Origin: Cynocephalus volans | Lineage: Eukaryota > Chordata > Mammalia > Dermoptera > Cynocephalidae | Assembly: GCF_027409185.1 (NCBI RefSeq) | Contig: NC_084469.1 | Span: forward strand, 101,061,835-101,125,834 | Direction: 5' to 3' | DNA length: 64,000 bases | Shown here: positions 46,053 to 58,400 of the stretch, in pieces | Layout: the number at the start of each line of letters is the position of its first letter | Numbering within the stretch: position 1 is the first letter of the stretch | The notes under the pieces: generated by a model | The model's database searches: none | What the model was told of the DNA's origin: nothing | What the model saw: the letters and a program-made list of their open reading frames with translations, nothing else | Program-made: the position numbers and the translations under genes

Positions 46053-46062
46053 TCCCAAGGGA
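46053..46062. promoter_or_regulatory. Candidate Olf1/EBF (O/E) site
   Basis: TCCCAAGGGA is an exact match to the palindromic EBF consensus TCCCNNGGGA. It lies about 1.04 kb upstream of the OR pseudogene at 44094-45015. O/E sites are a known component of OR promoters. The paralogous blocks have degraded forms (30887-30896 TCCTTAGGGA; 39008-39017 TCCTTAGGAA). Confidence 0.4.
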
Positions 46063-46564
46063 GCTCTTCCCTTCAGGCAACAGGTGGCATATAATCAGAA
46101 TTAAAAAACAGCTAAATGAAAGAAAGAGAAACGCATAGACTCCTAAGAAAACAGATGAAAAGTGAAATAATTTGTTGGTATTCATCTGGTTGGGCTCCAA
46201 TGAAGTGTGGGTCAGACTGCATTGGACACTGGCTTTAGAGGGTGTTCCAAAGATAGGTTTCATGATCAGTTCTCAGATAGTCTTATTTTCTGGGTTAAGA
46301 TGAGATCCTTGAAAACATAGACATTGGATCCTCTCACACAGGGAAAGATTAGTTGGTTAAGTCCTGAGTACATCAATGTATTGCCTATTATTCTTGAGAA
46401 CCAATGATTTAGAAAGTCTTTAAAGATGTTTTAAGGACAAATAGCTCATTAGGATTCTGATGTTTAGAGCTGGAAGTCCCTAGACAAACTCAGCTTCAAC
46501 AATAAGGAAATCTGAGCCAAGCACAGACTTGTGAAAACAGACAGCCGTAGCAAAAAAAACCAAC

Positions 46565-46745
46565 CATTTGGACTTATCCTAGGTTTCAGCACTTGCTTTG
46601 AGAAATAGGTTATTTTTACAACTGTGTGAAAAAACTCTATATCCACATTTGTGTCATGGGAATTGTCATGAAAACTTATAGGGATGTTGAAAGAATTAAA
46701 AAAGCAAATAAACAGTATCACCAATAACAGTGCATGACTCATGGA
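46565..46745 (+). mobile_element. MIR SINE (unit 4 copy)
   Basis: Counterpart of 31160-31360: 'gtttcagcacttgctttgag', 'tatccacatttgtgtcatggg', 'gggatgttgaaagaattaaa'. Confidence 0.6.
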
Positions 46746-47140
46746 ACCCTCTCAGTGATGTGTCTATGGCATGAATATGACTGTACAACCTGGCATGGGT
46801 CATTACAGGAAAAATAGTGAGGAGTAGAACAAAACAAAAGAAGAGGAAAGGAAAAAACAACCCTCGTATGATAAGTGTAAATTTCAGGGAGCGCTGCATG
46901 TGCTGAAATCTCGCTCATGTGTAGAATCAGGGGGAGGAAACAAGCCACACGAACATCAATAAACAATATCAATGTTCATTTGGCCTGGGCATAGATAAAA
47001 TATATAGCAATTAAAATGATTAAATTAGACTGAGATGTATCAACACACATAATACAAACTCAAAAGAATAAATAATTTGCCTAATATGGCATATGTAGTA
47101 TGAAAAAAATAAGATTAAAAATTACACTGATACTATAAAT

Positions 47141-47660
47141 TTTCATTTTTTATTATGAAATATTTTAGCATACCAAGAAGTACAGAGAAAAGCAACAAAA
47201 GCCTGATTTTCACCGCTCAGTATCATCAAATTAAAATTTATTGCCCTACTTGTATTATGCATTTTCAAATAAATAAAATAGTGTATATTTCTTTGAACCA
47301 ACCTCTTGTCATTTTTTTCATATTCTCAATGCGTTTTTCCTCCCACAGGGGACCACTCTGCTGAATTTGGTATTATTCCCAAGCATTTTCAATATTTTTA
47401 GTATGATTCTACCTATAAATAATGCTATTATTTGCATTTAAAATTTTTGTATATTGTACATGCCATTTTACAGTCGGTTTTTAAGATAATGCATTTGATG
47501 TCTTATCAGCCTGGGTACCTTTTATTAGGGTTCATTATATTTAAGTTTTCACTGTTTACCACTGTCTTACAACATCACAATTTATTTATTTATTCTTAAA
47601 CTGATGGGCATTTAAATTGTAACACTTGCACATACATGTGCACACACATTATTTTAAACA
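47141..47660 (-). mobile_element. Ancient LINE 3' end (L1ME/HAL1-like), copy in unit 4
   Basis: Paralogue of 39841-40480: 'tcaccgctcagtatcatcaa', 'accactctgctgaatttggtattattcccaagcattt'. Non-coding. Confidence 0.55.
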
Positions 47661-48239
47661 GTTTAAAACAATGTTTATGGACCCAACAAATTCAAAACTG
47701 TAGTTGCCTCTGAGAATGGAGCAGACTTAAAATGAAATGTCACCACTCAGCACACTATTATGGTACTTTAAGAAGAAAACAATTATGGCAGATGTTAAAA
47801 TTTATTAATTATGGAAACGGATACACAGTCACCTGTCTGTTATTCTGTACTATTCTGTTTTTTAAAATATTTCATAGGTTAATAAACAGATAAGGTTGGA
47901 CTGGGGACATAGCCCATGTATCCATGTCCTCTGCCAGAGTCCTCATAGGCAGAGACCAGGATCAAGTTTGAAGATTACTTTTACAAAAGGATATCAAAAA
48001 CCAAAAATGGAAGAGTAACCAGAAGCTAATCTTCACCTAGAATGTTTTTTTAATTTAGAAAATTCTAGAACATTTATCAAAATTGTGCAAAACAATGTTT
48101 CTATTTAGGATGAAAAAGTCCCAAGAACTTTAGAGTCAGAGTAGGAGATTAGCAGATTGATATCTGTTCAAATATTGCTGTAAAGTTTCAAGCAAATACG
48201 TATGATGGCAGACAATTAGGTAAGCACTTAATATGAAAA
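47661..48239 (-). repeat. Duplicated far-upstream block, unit 4
   Basis: Shares blocks with 23330-23700 ('ctgttattctgtactattctgttttttaaaatatttcataggttaataaacag' in part, 'atcaaaaaccaaaaatgg'). No gene. Confidence 0.65.
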
Positions 48240-48985
48240 TGTATAAATGGAACTCACACAACTCAATACCAACCAGCCAACCAACAAAATCCCACAAATA
48301 ACCCTGTTAAAAATGGGCAAAGGACCTAAACAGACATTCTTCCAAAGAAGACATACAAATGACCAACAGGATTATGAAAATGTGCTCAACATCACTAAAT
48401 ATCATCAAAATGCAAATAAAAACCACAATAAGATATCACTTCACACCTGTTAGAACTTCTAAGCAAAGCACAGAGGGATAAATACCGCATGTACTCACTC
48501 ATATGTGGAGCTAAGTGAGAAAAAAGGAAGGAAGGAAAGACCACAGTCAGGTGATGGACTTGCAGAGGGAGAGAACATTCCTTGGGCTACAAAGCTGAGC
48601 CGTGTGGGGGGGGGGAATGGGGGAGTGGGAGAGAGATTGGGGATACTTGGGTGGGGGACACAGGGTACAAATGCAATTTGTGGTGATGGGTGTGCTGCCA
48701 GTATGAATCTGGCCCTCACATCATGGGCACAATCAGCTTTGTATCTGATGAATATTCATAACCAATAAAAAACTATTACAAACAAAGACAATAACAAGTG
48801 CTCGTGAGGATGTTGCAAAAAGAAGACCCTTGTACACTGTTGGTGAGAATGTAAATTGGTACAGCCATTATGAAAAGCAGTATGGAGGTTTTTCAAAGAA
48901 ACTAAAAATAGAACTACCATATGATCCAGCAATCTTACTATGGGGTATATATCCAAAAGATTAAGAGTATAGTTCATGACCAAAA
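48240..48985 (+). mobile_element. Old L1 ORF2 fragment split by a younger L1 end
   Basis: 48240-48459 and 48775-48985 together form one plus-strand ORF2 C-terminal remnant ('aaaatgggcaaaggacctaa', then 'acaagtgctcgtgaggatg', 'gatccagcaatcttactatgggg'). The insertion at 48460-48770 divides it. Confidence 0.8.
48460..48770 (+). mobile_element. Short L1 3' end, second subfamily
   Basis: Starts 'taagcaaagcacagagggataaatacc', contains a G-rich tract (GTGGGGGGGGGGAATGGGGG) and ends 'gaatattcataaccaataaaa'. Nearly the same 3' end as 37850-38165. Confidence 0.85.
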
Positions 48986-49430
48986 ATAAATAAATAAAAT
49001 CAACTAAACATAAAATAAGGCATTAACAGGGACAATAGGAAACAAAAAGGTATAAAACACAAACAGAAAAATGGCAGAAGTAAGTACCTCCTCATCAGTA
49101 ATTGCATTAAGGGTAAAAGGATTAAGTGGCCCAAACAAAAGATAGTGCTTGGCAGAATGGTTATTAAAAATTATCCTACTGCATCTGCAAGACACTTACT
49201 TTAGATTTAACACCCAGTAGGATAAAAGTGAGAGTATTTATATTTCTATCAGTAGGGATATATATTTCATGAAATGACAACCAAATGACGGCTGGGGAGG
49301 CTATACAAATAATGGAAAGTAGACATTAGGTCAAAATGGTCAGACAAAGACATATACATTGATACAAAGGTAAATTCACCAAAGTGATATAACAATTATA
49401 AACACATTTCCACCAAACAACATGGGCCCC
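48986..49430 (+). mobile_element. Probable old L1 ORF2 5' (endonuclease) remnant
   Basis: Order and wording ('ggtaaaaggattaagtggcc', 'ctgcatctgcaagacacttac', 'caattataaacacatttccaccaaac') fit the endonuclease region of an old L1. Frames are destroyed. Confidence 0.6.
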
Positions 49431-49756
49431 AAATACATGAAATATTAACAAATTAAGCTACCTACAAACTAAGCACTTGTTTGTCCAAAAAAAGATAAAG
49501 ATTATCTCCCCAAAAGGCACACACTTAAAGAGAAAATTTCAATACATATAACTAAGACTAAAATCCTGAGTACATAAAGGACTCATATGAATTACAAATA
49601 AAACGATAAACAGCTCAGTAGAAATATCACAAAGAAACATTTAACAGAAAGAAAGTAAATGGCCCCAAAATAAGTGAAAAGATTTTCAACCGTATAATAA
49701 GAGTTGTGCCATTTAACAAAATGATTTTTAAACCCACTAGGTTATCAGCATAAATT

Positions 49757-49772
49757 AAAAACTGTTGGTGAT
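49757..49772 (+). repeat. SINE target-site duplication, left copy
   Basis: AAAAACTGTTGGTGAT, repeated exactly at 49906-49921. Confidence 0.9.
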
Positions 49773-49905
49773 GGGCCGAGCCCGTGGTGCACTCGGGAGA
49801 GTGTGGCGATGGGAGTGCAGCGATGCTCCCGCCACGGGTTCAGATCCTATATAGGACTGGCCGGTGCACTCACTGGCTGAGCGCCGGTCACAAAAAAGAC
49901 AAAAA
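49773..49905 (+). mobile_element. tRNA-derived SINE (CYN-like), young
   Basis: Starts GGGCCGAGCCCGTGG; A box around TGGTGCACTCGGG; B box GGTTCAGATCC; ends with CACTGGCTGAGCGCCGGTCA and an A-rich tail with one GAC interruption. It is flanked by a perfect 16-bp duplication. Same family as 26400-26546 in opposite orientation; differences in the middle ('gatgggagtgcagcgatgctcccgcc') suggest a different subfamily. Confidence 0.92.
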
Positions 49906-49921
49906 AAAAACTGTTGGTGAT
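49906..49921 (+). repeat. SINE target-site duplication, right copy
   Basis: Identical to 49757-49772. Confidence 0.9.
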
Positions 49922-50690
49922 TATGTGGATCACCAGGAACTTCTAATGTGTATGCAAAGTGATTCACCCTCTAAAAAAAACTACTTGGAACTACTCAAAG
50001 AATAGATACTTTGTTACCCTGAATAACTCCACCCCAAGTATAAAACTCTTTTTCATTTCCATAAGGAGACGTATACAAGAATATTTAAAAGATTTATTCA
50101 TAATGGCAGAAAAATACTAACAATCAAAATTTCCATCAATATCAGAAAGAATACCAATTTTGAAAAGTCACCATACATAATGTAAAAATATACAGTATTA
50201 AAAATAAATTAAATATTGCTATACCCAGCGACATAATTGAATCTTTAAAGTGCAATAATGTAAAAACATTCAGAACACAAAAGTCAAACAATAGTATTAA
50301 ACTTGTAACAAGTTTTGAAAGAAGCAAATGTATAAATTGGACAGGAATACATACAGGGGTGATAAGACAATGACATTTAATTCTATTGCCATTTCCACTG
50401 GACAAATATGATCAAATACTGATAATTTCCTTCATATATTTCAACCTAGTAGAAAAAAGAACATCAAAGAAAATGATAAATATAGAATTTAGAATAATGA
50501 TTGCTACTTTCAGTGAAGATACCTGCTATGAGTAAGAAACCCTTCAGGTAAATACTATGGTGATGTTATTACTTTACTATTGGCCCCTGAATATGTATAT
50601 GTATTTTCATTATGTTACTATTCTTTCAAAATTACAGATAGATTTTATACACAACTTTGTGCATACTATTTTAAAAAGTAAAATTGAGCA

Positions 50691-52733
50691 AAGTCCTTCC
50701 ATATTCCTAATTTGAAATACATTATCTGAAGTTCTTCTGATGGGAAAGTCATGCATCTCAGACTTCAGAGAGCATCAGAATCTGACACAGTGCTTACTAA
50801 AAATGCTTGTCCCTCACATGTCTCCCTAGACTCAAACTCAGTAGATCTTGGGTGAAGAATGGGACCCAGTCCTCTGAGAAAAAGCACCAGGTGACTTACC
50901 TCTGCAGGTGCTCCATATATGTCAATGGAGGAAACTCTGCACGGAAGACAACATGGGAGCCAGACAAGGAGCTGTTTCCTAGATGTGGTGCTGAAAATAA
51001 CAGCATCCCCCCAACCAACAGCAATGATCACACAGAAGGATCTCTAGCCACTCCTTAGATTCCCCTTTGAGACCACCATAGTTTTATCCCTCATACCCAC
51101 AAAGACAATTCTGATTTATGGCCCCCCAGTTTTTGTGCCTATGGGGAAAGTGATATCCCTAATCTTGCCAGTTTTCCTTTTCTCCCATCTTCACTTACAC
51201 TCAAGATCTCCATCTCAAAGTAAATTACTTCTCCATAGGATAACATTCCTCATAAAGGCACCTTAAAAACTTTTGCATGAGAGCCCTAAGACGGCAGCCA
51301 ATCCTATAACACATCAATGATACAATTTATTTTATTCAATTATGTTTTCTATGTGGACTCCAACAGCAAGATTAAAAAGAAAAAAGAACAAGAAACACAG
51401 TAAGAAAAGGTGACTAAAGAGAAAGGGAAAACCCATAAACATTCTTACAAATAAGTTGTGGGAAGGTTTCAAAGCAAATAAGATGCCAGAGAACAAGAAC
51501 CTTTGCCATGGTTACCTAATAATTACTTATTTTATTATATTATTCAGACCAGAAAAAGCAGCTAATAAATATAACAATAAACAAAAACAAACCCAATTAC
51601 TAAAAGAAGTGGTAAAGATATACAAGACCAGTAGCGTTATAAGATTGTGCACATAGGCAAAATACGGAATACAATAATACCAGTTAAATTTTATTGAGTA
51701 CTTATTAGGTGTGGGGAATTGTACTAAGTGTTTGTAGTATTTATAGAAGTGAACTTTCCAACAGGAATTACATTGCCTATAGTCAGTCAAAGTATCTCTT
51801 AGTAATAATTTTCTTCACACCAGGAATTACATTAAGAAGTGGCATATGATCCAAATGCAATTGGCAAGACTGAAGAAGATACATTTGAGATGACTCTGCA
51901 ATGTCACTTATCAATAGACCTAGGGAAGGATGGTCAGATTTCTGTCTCTGGGCATCATGTCTGCATATGTCTGCCTCTATTGCAACCATCCAGGTCCATG
52001 AGGGAAACAACTCTAGGATAAAACCACCACATGGAGGAGTGAATGGATTTTCCTCTATGTACACCGTCTCTGAAGTCCTTGTAATTAAAGATAACTCTCT
52101 TTACTGCTTGTGCATATCAGAGTCAGGATTACTTTCTCTTATTAGAAAGAAACAAAGGCTTCCTAACCAATGATGATCAGAGGTCTCAAATCATCTCCCA
52201 TCACTGAGCTAAACTAGCTGTAGAAATTCTGTAGATGATAAGACTGAGTGTAGTGGATGCTGAAGCTGCATGACACATGTACAATTTACCAGTGACCAGT
52301 CTCAAGAACTACTGAATTGTGGAATGGAACATCACTCCCGTGTTTCTGGGGTGCAATTCACATGTCTCTAAGAGTGGGATAAGGTAGAAGTCTCCACTAT
52401 AACCACATCTTTGAGTCTTTTTAACGACCAGTCCAATTTCTCCATTTTTCCTACTTCTGAGAATGTTCCAACAAAATCACTATAACCCTTACCTCAGGTT
52501 CAGATTCCATAAACTCCAATCAAAGGAACTGAGTTAGAGAATGGAATTTATTTTTGAAATATCACAGAGCCATACAAAATGTATGACAGGTTTCAATGCC
52601 AAGTTGAAATAAATTTACCCATTATGTCATTAACTCCTTTCAGATCTTCCTAATGCAGAAGTCTGGCATTCTGGCTCACTGAGAATTTCTCTTTAACTTG
52701 CAATGAATCCCCATTACAAAGCGGATGACACAA
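50691..52733 (-). repeat. Duplicated OR-downstream block, unit 5
   Basis: 3' flank of the intact 312-aa OR and the best-preserved downstream block. The same order is found at 62110-64000. A minus-strand AATAAA at about 52551 lies roughly 180 bp after the OR stop codon and is a candidate polyadenylation signal. No other gene seen. Confidence 0.7.
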
Positions 52734-53672
52734 TTACAAAAAAGAAGGTGTCCTACCAATGAATTTCCTCAAGGCTCCCTTCAGGTCCCTGTTCCTCAGG
52801 CTGTAGATAAAGGGGTTCATCATGGGAGTGACCACAGTGTACATCATTGAAGCCACTGCAGTCTTCCTGGAAGAATGTGTAAATGCAGAACTAATGTACA
52901 CCCCAAAACCTGTCCCATAGAACAAGGACACAACTGAGAGGTGAGACCCACAGGTGGAAAATGCTTTATATTTTCCTCCTACTGATGGCATTCTCATAAC
53001 AGAAGAGACAATTCTAGCATAAGAGAAAATAATTCCGGAAAGAGAAACACCACCAAATATACTAGCTGCAATATATATCAGGATATTATTGATGAGGGTA
53101 TCAGAACAGGCAAGATTGATGACCTGAACAACTTCACAGAAGAAGAGGGGGATTTCCAGGTCTGTGCAGAAGGACAGCGGCAGCACCATCAGGCTGTGGA
53201 TCAGGGCGTCCCCGATGCTAACAAGCATGGAGAGCAGAATCAGCAGACCGCAGAGGCGGAGGTTCACGATGACTGTGTACCTCAGAGGGTGACAAATGGC
53301 CATACAGCGGTCATAAGCCATGGCTGCAAGGACACAATTTTCCAAGCCACCAAAAACCAGGACAAGGCAGATCTGGGTGAGGCAGCCTGTATAAGTGATG
53401 CTTTGACTCTGTTTTTGCATGTTCACCAGCATCTTTGGGATTGTGGTTGTACTTAAACAAATGTCAAAAAAGGACAGGTTGGAGAGAAAGAAGTACATGG
53501 GTGTGTGCAGGTGTGCATCAGAGATGACAGCCAGGATGATGAGCAGGTTTCCCAGGATGGTGACCAGGTACATCATCAGGAAGAGGCTGAAGATGAGGGG
53601 CTGCCGTTCTGTATCTTCTGCCACCTCCAAGAGAACAAATTCTGAAAAAGCTGTTTGGTTTCTGGGTTTCAT
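52734..53672 (-). CDS. Olfactory receptor, OR7-like, intact but DRY altered to DRC
   Basis: 312 aa from the ATG at 53672 (MKPRNQT, N-glycosylation site at 5). A further in-frame ATG at 53720 lies 5' of the splice acceptor, so I reject it. GN at 41-42; [12 protein letters not shown] (51-62); cysteines C97, C169, C179, C189 present; SY in TM5 (217-218); [13 protein letters not shown] (236-248); [12 protein letters not shown] (283-294). At the end of TM3 the motif reads [15 protein letters not shown], that is, DRC instead of DRY at 121-123, and NPRLCG before TM4 has become NLRLCG. The frame is open, so the gene may still be translated as a seven-helix odorant receptor. Whether coupling to the G protein is normal is uncertain. 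A likely 3' splice site (TTTTATCTATCAG) ends 13 nt before the ATG. Confidence 0.95.
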   Translation of the reverse strand: MKPRNQTAFSEFVLLEVAEDTERQPLIFSLFLMMYLVTILGNLLIILAVISDAHLHTPMYFFLSNLSFFDICLSTTTIPKMLVNMQKQSQSITYTGCLTQICLVLVFGGLENCVLAAMAYDRCMAICHPLRYTVIVNLRLCGLLILLSMLVSIGDALIHSLMVLPLSFCTDLEIPLFFCEVVQVINLACSDTLINNILIYIAASIFGGVSLSGIIFSYARIVSSVMRMPSVGGKYKAFSTCGSHLSVVSLFYGTGFGVYISSAFTHSSRKTAVASMMYTVVTPMMNPFIYSLRNRDLKGALRKFIGRTPSFL

Positions 53673-53719
53673 GTTGTTAATGAATCTGATAGATAAAATG
53701 GGGTAAAATAGAGAAGACA

Positions 53720-55440
53720 ATCAAATGTGCGTTAACTAGACCCACAACGGGAGCTGCATCACAGGTAAATGCCATCCTGGGAAGGGAAGAAGACTGATGG
53801 AGGGCAATGCCTTCCATAAATGTATTATTTTGTTACTTTTAAAAGAGCTGACACTGATATAGTACAGAGTCAACATTTGTTTATTTTGGAAACTTTAAGG
53901 GGTCATTTTGTAGTTACACTATGCTATCCTGCTAATAAATATCTTTGATAATTTTATTTAAGAAAACAAGTGGGTAAGAAGCTTTGATATTGTCTGGATT
54001 CTCTGAGACATCAGATCCAGGTAACAGAGAAAATACAAATGTGAATCAAGAACCAGGACTAGGAAGATACGGTGATGTTTACCAACTTTTTGCCCCCATG
54101 ACCACAGGATTGTCAGCAAATGCCAGAGAATTTCATCACAGTCATCCTGTTTTAGAAGACCAGATTTCTACTCAGTAGGAAATTGTTCCTGGTCATTTTC
54201 TGTAGAGATTGAGTATGAGAGTAATAGATGAGAGGTGCTTAGTATGGGTGCAAAGCTACAAGCTACATTTGAAAAGACGACAGACAGGCAGGAGATCCAC
54301 AGATTACTAAGGGCTGATAGTCTCCTGTATGAACGCTCTTCACAGCTTGCCCTGGATAAACCTGTGTTAAAACACCTGCCCTCTTTTCCAAACATTTACT
54401 AAGGGACTTTTGGTTACCTGGCTGGAGTCACAGTGGAATGATGTTTGGCATCTCTGGTGTATTATATGGAAGATGTGTCCTCAGGAAGGGAAGAGGGACC
54501 GAGTGAGGCACCGGGCTTCTGGCCAGGAAGGATCATCTGTGGGAGGAGGCTCAAGTGTGCTACTTCTTTGCTGGGGAAGGACCGTGGAATGAGGTGGCCA
54601 CAGGCACCTTGCAGTCTCTGTATCCCTAGAGGCTCAATATCTAAAGTTCCTCATTAGCCAAGCAATTTTACTGTCACTGTGATCCCAGGGTACTATCAAT
54701 CTATACAGGACAAAACTCCAGCAGGCAGGGATCAAGGTGGCTGCTTCCCTGACTCCATGAGGCCAGCTATGCACCATGCACCTGCCCTTCTCCAACTGTG
54801 TCTGCTCATCTCCATTTCACATGCCTTGCACACCTGGATACACCACCCTTCTCTAATCGTATTCCAGTCTCCTTTTCTTAGGTATAAATGAAGGCATCAC
54901 TATATAGTCAATGGTATCAGAAATTCTATAACCAATCTTGGGAATGAAAAGTATAGATTCTATATGTGGGTATAAATAAATAATATATTAAAAATATAAC
55001 TAAGTTACACTAAAAATGTAAGAACTCAAGAATTTTTCTCTGAGTGATCAAATGTGTCCAGAACTTTAATCTTCCTTCTGTATATTTTATACAATAGACT
55101 CTAATATATTCTCTGTGACAATTCTGTCTTGGACAAATACCAACTGATCTGTTACTTCCTTTTTAGGTTTTCATAATCTTATTTTTAAAAAATTTCATGG
55201 TAGTTTCCACATACTTTTTTTTTCATGCAGGGGATTTTGGGTTGAAATTGTGACTGTTGATCTGTAATAAAGTTGTGGGAAATTACAATGTCATTGGAAA
55301 GCATTAGTGGGCAAGTATAATCTCAGTAACTTAAATTAGGTTTCACTCATTATTTAATAGGTGGTGATGGTACTTCATGTTAATATTAATTTAAAATTTT
55401 CATCTACAAAGAATTCTGTATGTTCATGTGTTTATCAATT
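53720..55440 (-). repeat. Duplicated OR-upstream block, unit 5
   Basis: Upstream of the 312-aa OR. Unlike units 2-4 it lacks the MER5A-MIR-LINE segment and joins directly to sequence equivalent to 40480-41880. It should hold the promoter, which I cannot locate. Confidence 0.65.
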
Positions 55441-58400
55441 CATTTAACCACCTTTTTATATATCTATTAGACACTTGTATGTCTTCTTTGGAAAAAAAAG
55501 TCTATTCCAGTCCTATACCAATGTTTTAATTGGGTTATTGTTTTTTTGCTATTGAGTTGTGTGAATTCCCTTTGTATTTTATATATTGCCCCTTATCATG
55601 GTTTGCCAATATTTTCTGCCATTCCATAAGCTGCCTCTTCTTTCAATTGATGGCTTCCTTTGCTGCACAGAAGCTTTTTAGCTTTACGTACTTGTTTATT
55701 TTTCCTTTTGTTGCCTGAGCTTTGGGTAAGATATGTGAAAAATAGTTTCCAAAGACAATGACAAGGAGCTCTCCTTTATGTTTTCTTCTAGGAGTTTTAT
55801 GGCTTCAGGTCTTACATTTAGGACTCCATTTTGAGTTGATTTTTGTGTATGGTGTAATAAAAAGGTCCAATTTCATCCTTGTGCATGTGGATATCCAGGT
55901 TTCCTGACACCATTAATTAAAAATAATTTATCCTTTCCCTATTATGTGTTCCTGATGCTATAGTAAAAAAATTAGTTTACTGTATATGCTTTGGGTTATT
56001 TCTGGGTTCTCTATTCTGTTCCATTAGTATGTGTATCTGTATTTCAGTACCATACTGTTTTGATTATTATAGTTTTATAATATAATTTGAAAACAGAACG
56101 TGTGATGCCTCCACTTTGCTTATCTTTCTCAAGATTGTTTTAGATATTTGTGATATTTTCTGACTCCCTATAAATTTTTGGACCTTTTTCTATTTTGCAT
56201 TTATAAAAAACAAAATGACATTGAAATTTGATATGGGTTACATTGAGTCTGTGTATTACTTAGGGTAGTACATATATTTAAACAATATTGATTCTTTCAG
56301 TCCATGAAGGTGGGATATCTTTCCATTTATTTTTGTTGTCTTCAATTTCTTTCATGAGTTTTTTATAGTTTCAAGTGTACAGATCTTTCACATTCTTGGT
56401 TAAATTTATTCCTAAGTAATTTACTCTTTTTGATGTAATTGTTTTCTTGATTTTCTTTTCAGATAGATAGCTATTGACGTAAAGAAATGCAAATAATTTT
56501 GTATGTTGGTTTTATATTCTGCAACTTCACTGAATTTATTTATTACTTCTAACAGTATTTTTGTGTAGCTCTGAGGGGCTTCTAAATACAAAGTCATGTC
56601 ATCTGCCAACAGTGAGAATTTTACCTCTTTCTTTCCAGTTTGGATGCCTTTATTTTTTTCTTGCCTAACTGCTCCTGCCAGTACTTCCAGTGTTATGGGA
56701 ATAGAAATGGTGAGACAATAGAAATGGTGAAACAATAGAAATGGGCATCGTTGCCTTGTATTGGATATTAGAAAAAAAGCTTTCAGTTTTTCCCTGTTGA
56801 CTATGATTTAGGCTTTTCATAAACGGGCTTTACTGTGTTAAAGAAATTTCTTTCCATACCTATTTTGTTGAGAGTTTTTATCATGAAAGTGTGTTGAATC
56901 TTGTCAAATGCTTTTTCTGCTTCTATTGTTGTGATCATGTCATTTTCACATGTCATTTTGTGGTGTATCACACTGACTGATTTGCATAAGTTAAACCAAC
57001 ATTGCCTCCCAAAGATAAATTCCACTTTGTTATGGTGTATAATCTTTTTGATGTGTTGTTGAATGCAATTTTCCAACATTTTACTGATAATCTTTGCACA
57101 TATGTTCATCAGAGATATTGGCCTGTAGTTTTCTTTTCTTATGGTGTCTTTGTCTGGCTTTGGGATCAAGGTGATGTTGGCCTCATAAAATCAAATTGAA
57201 AGTATTTCCTCTGCTTCTATGTTTTGGAAAGGTTTAAGAGTGTAGTAATAATTCTTTGAATGTCTAGCAGAATTCAACTGTGAGGACATCTGGTCTTGGG
57301 TATTTCTATTTCGTGAGGATTTTGATTATTACTTCAATCTTATTTGTTATTGTTCTGTTCAGGTGTTCCATTTATTCATTATTCAGACATGGTAGGGTTT
57401 ATGTTTCAAGGAATTTACCCATTTTCTGTAGGTTATTCAATCTATTTGGCATATTATTGTTTAGAATAGTCCCTTACAATCCTTTATATTTCTGAAGTGT
57501 CTATTGTAATGTCTCCTCTTTCATTTCTGATTTTAATCTATTTGAATTTTCTCTCTTTTTTTAAGTTCCATATTTACATTGTTACAGCTTCCTGTTGATT
57601 TCACCCTTTTGGCACTATATAATGTCCTTCTTTGTCTCTAGAGACAGTTTTTGGCTTAAAGTCTAATTTGCCTTGTATAAGCATAGCTACTCCAGCTTTC
57701 TTTTGGTTACCAGTACATGAAATATCTTTTTCCATCTTTTCACTTTCAGTCTGTATGTATCCTTGAATCTAAAGTGAGTTTCTCATACACAGAATACTGT
57801 TTAATCTTTTTACATTTTAGCCACTTGGCATCTGTTTATTGGAGAGTTTAATTCATTTACATTTAAAGGATTAATTGATAAGAAAAATATTTGTCAGTTT
57901 GTTAACTGTTTTCAGTCAATATTGTAATTCTGTTGTCCCTCTTTTTTCCTATTGCAGCTGTCTTTTGTATGTTTTTTATTGATAGGTTTTCACTACCTCT
58001 CTTTTAGTGTGTCTCTGTAACTTGTATGGGTGTTTTCTTTATGGTTACCAAGAGGCTTACACAAAATATAGTTAAAACAGTTCATTTTAAGCTGATTACA
58101 ACTTAACTTACCTTGCATGCAAGAATTCTGTGACTTTTCCTCTCACCCCATACATTATACACTAGTGATGTCACAATTTACATCTGTATTTTTTACATAG
58201 CCATTATAATTTATTTATAGTTGTTTTTAATACATTTGTGTCATGACTTCTATAGTAGAATTAAAAGTATACTTTCCTGCCCCCATTATGGTAATATAAT
58301 AAGGTTTTCCCTTCGATATTTACCTTTGCCAATGCATTTCATGCTTTCTTATGAACTTGTGCTGCTATTTAGTATCCTTTCATTTTAACTTGAAGGACTC

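Larger units (their letters stand above)
45236..47140 (-). repeat. Duplicated OR-upstream block, unit 4
   Basis: Counterpart of 30641-31500 and 38956-39680. It contains a 56-bp tandem duplication (45337-45448), a MER5-like fragment (about 45530-45945, interrupted), an exact O/E-type palindrome (46053-46062) and a MIR (46565-46745). No exon. Confidence 0.65.
49431..50690 (+). mobile_element. Old L1M 3' part carried in the OR unit (copy 3)
   Basis: Same element as 27241-28430 and 33931-35130 ('gctcagtagaaatatcacaaagaaac', 'aactccaccccaagtataaaactc', 'catttccataaggagacgtatac'). Interrupted by the SINE at 49773-49905. Confidence 0.8.

Noticed and set aside
49773-49850. Possible tRNA gene (A and B boxes present)
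   Set aside because: The cloverleaf does not close, and the sequence is followed by a SINE tail and flanked by a target-site duplication.
53673-53720. Upstream in-frame ATG for the 312-aa OR
   Set aside because: It precedes the likely splice acceptor (TTTTATCTATCAG) and adds residues that other family members lack.
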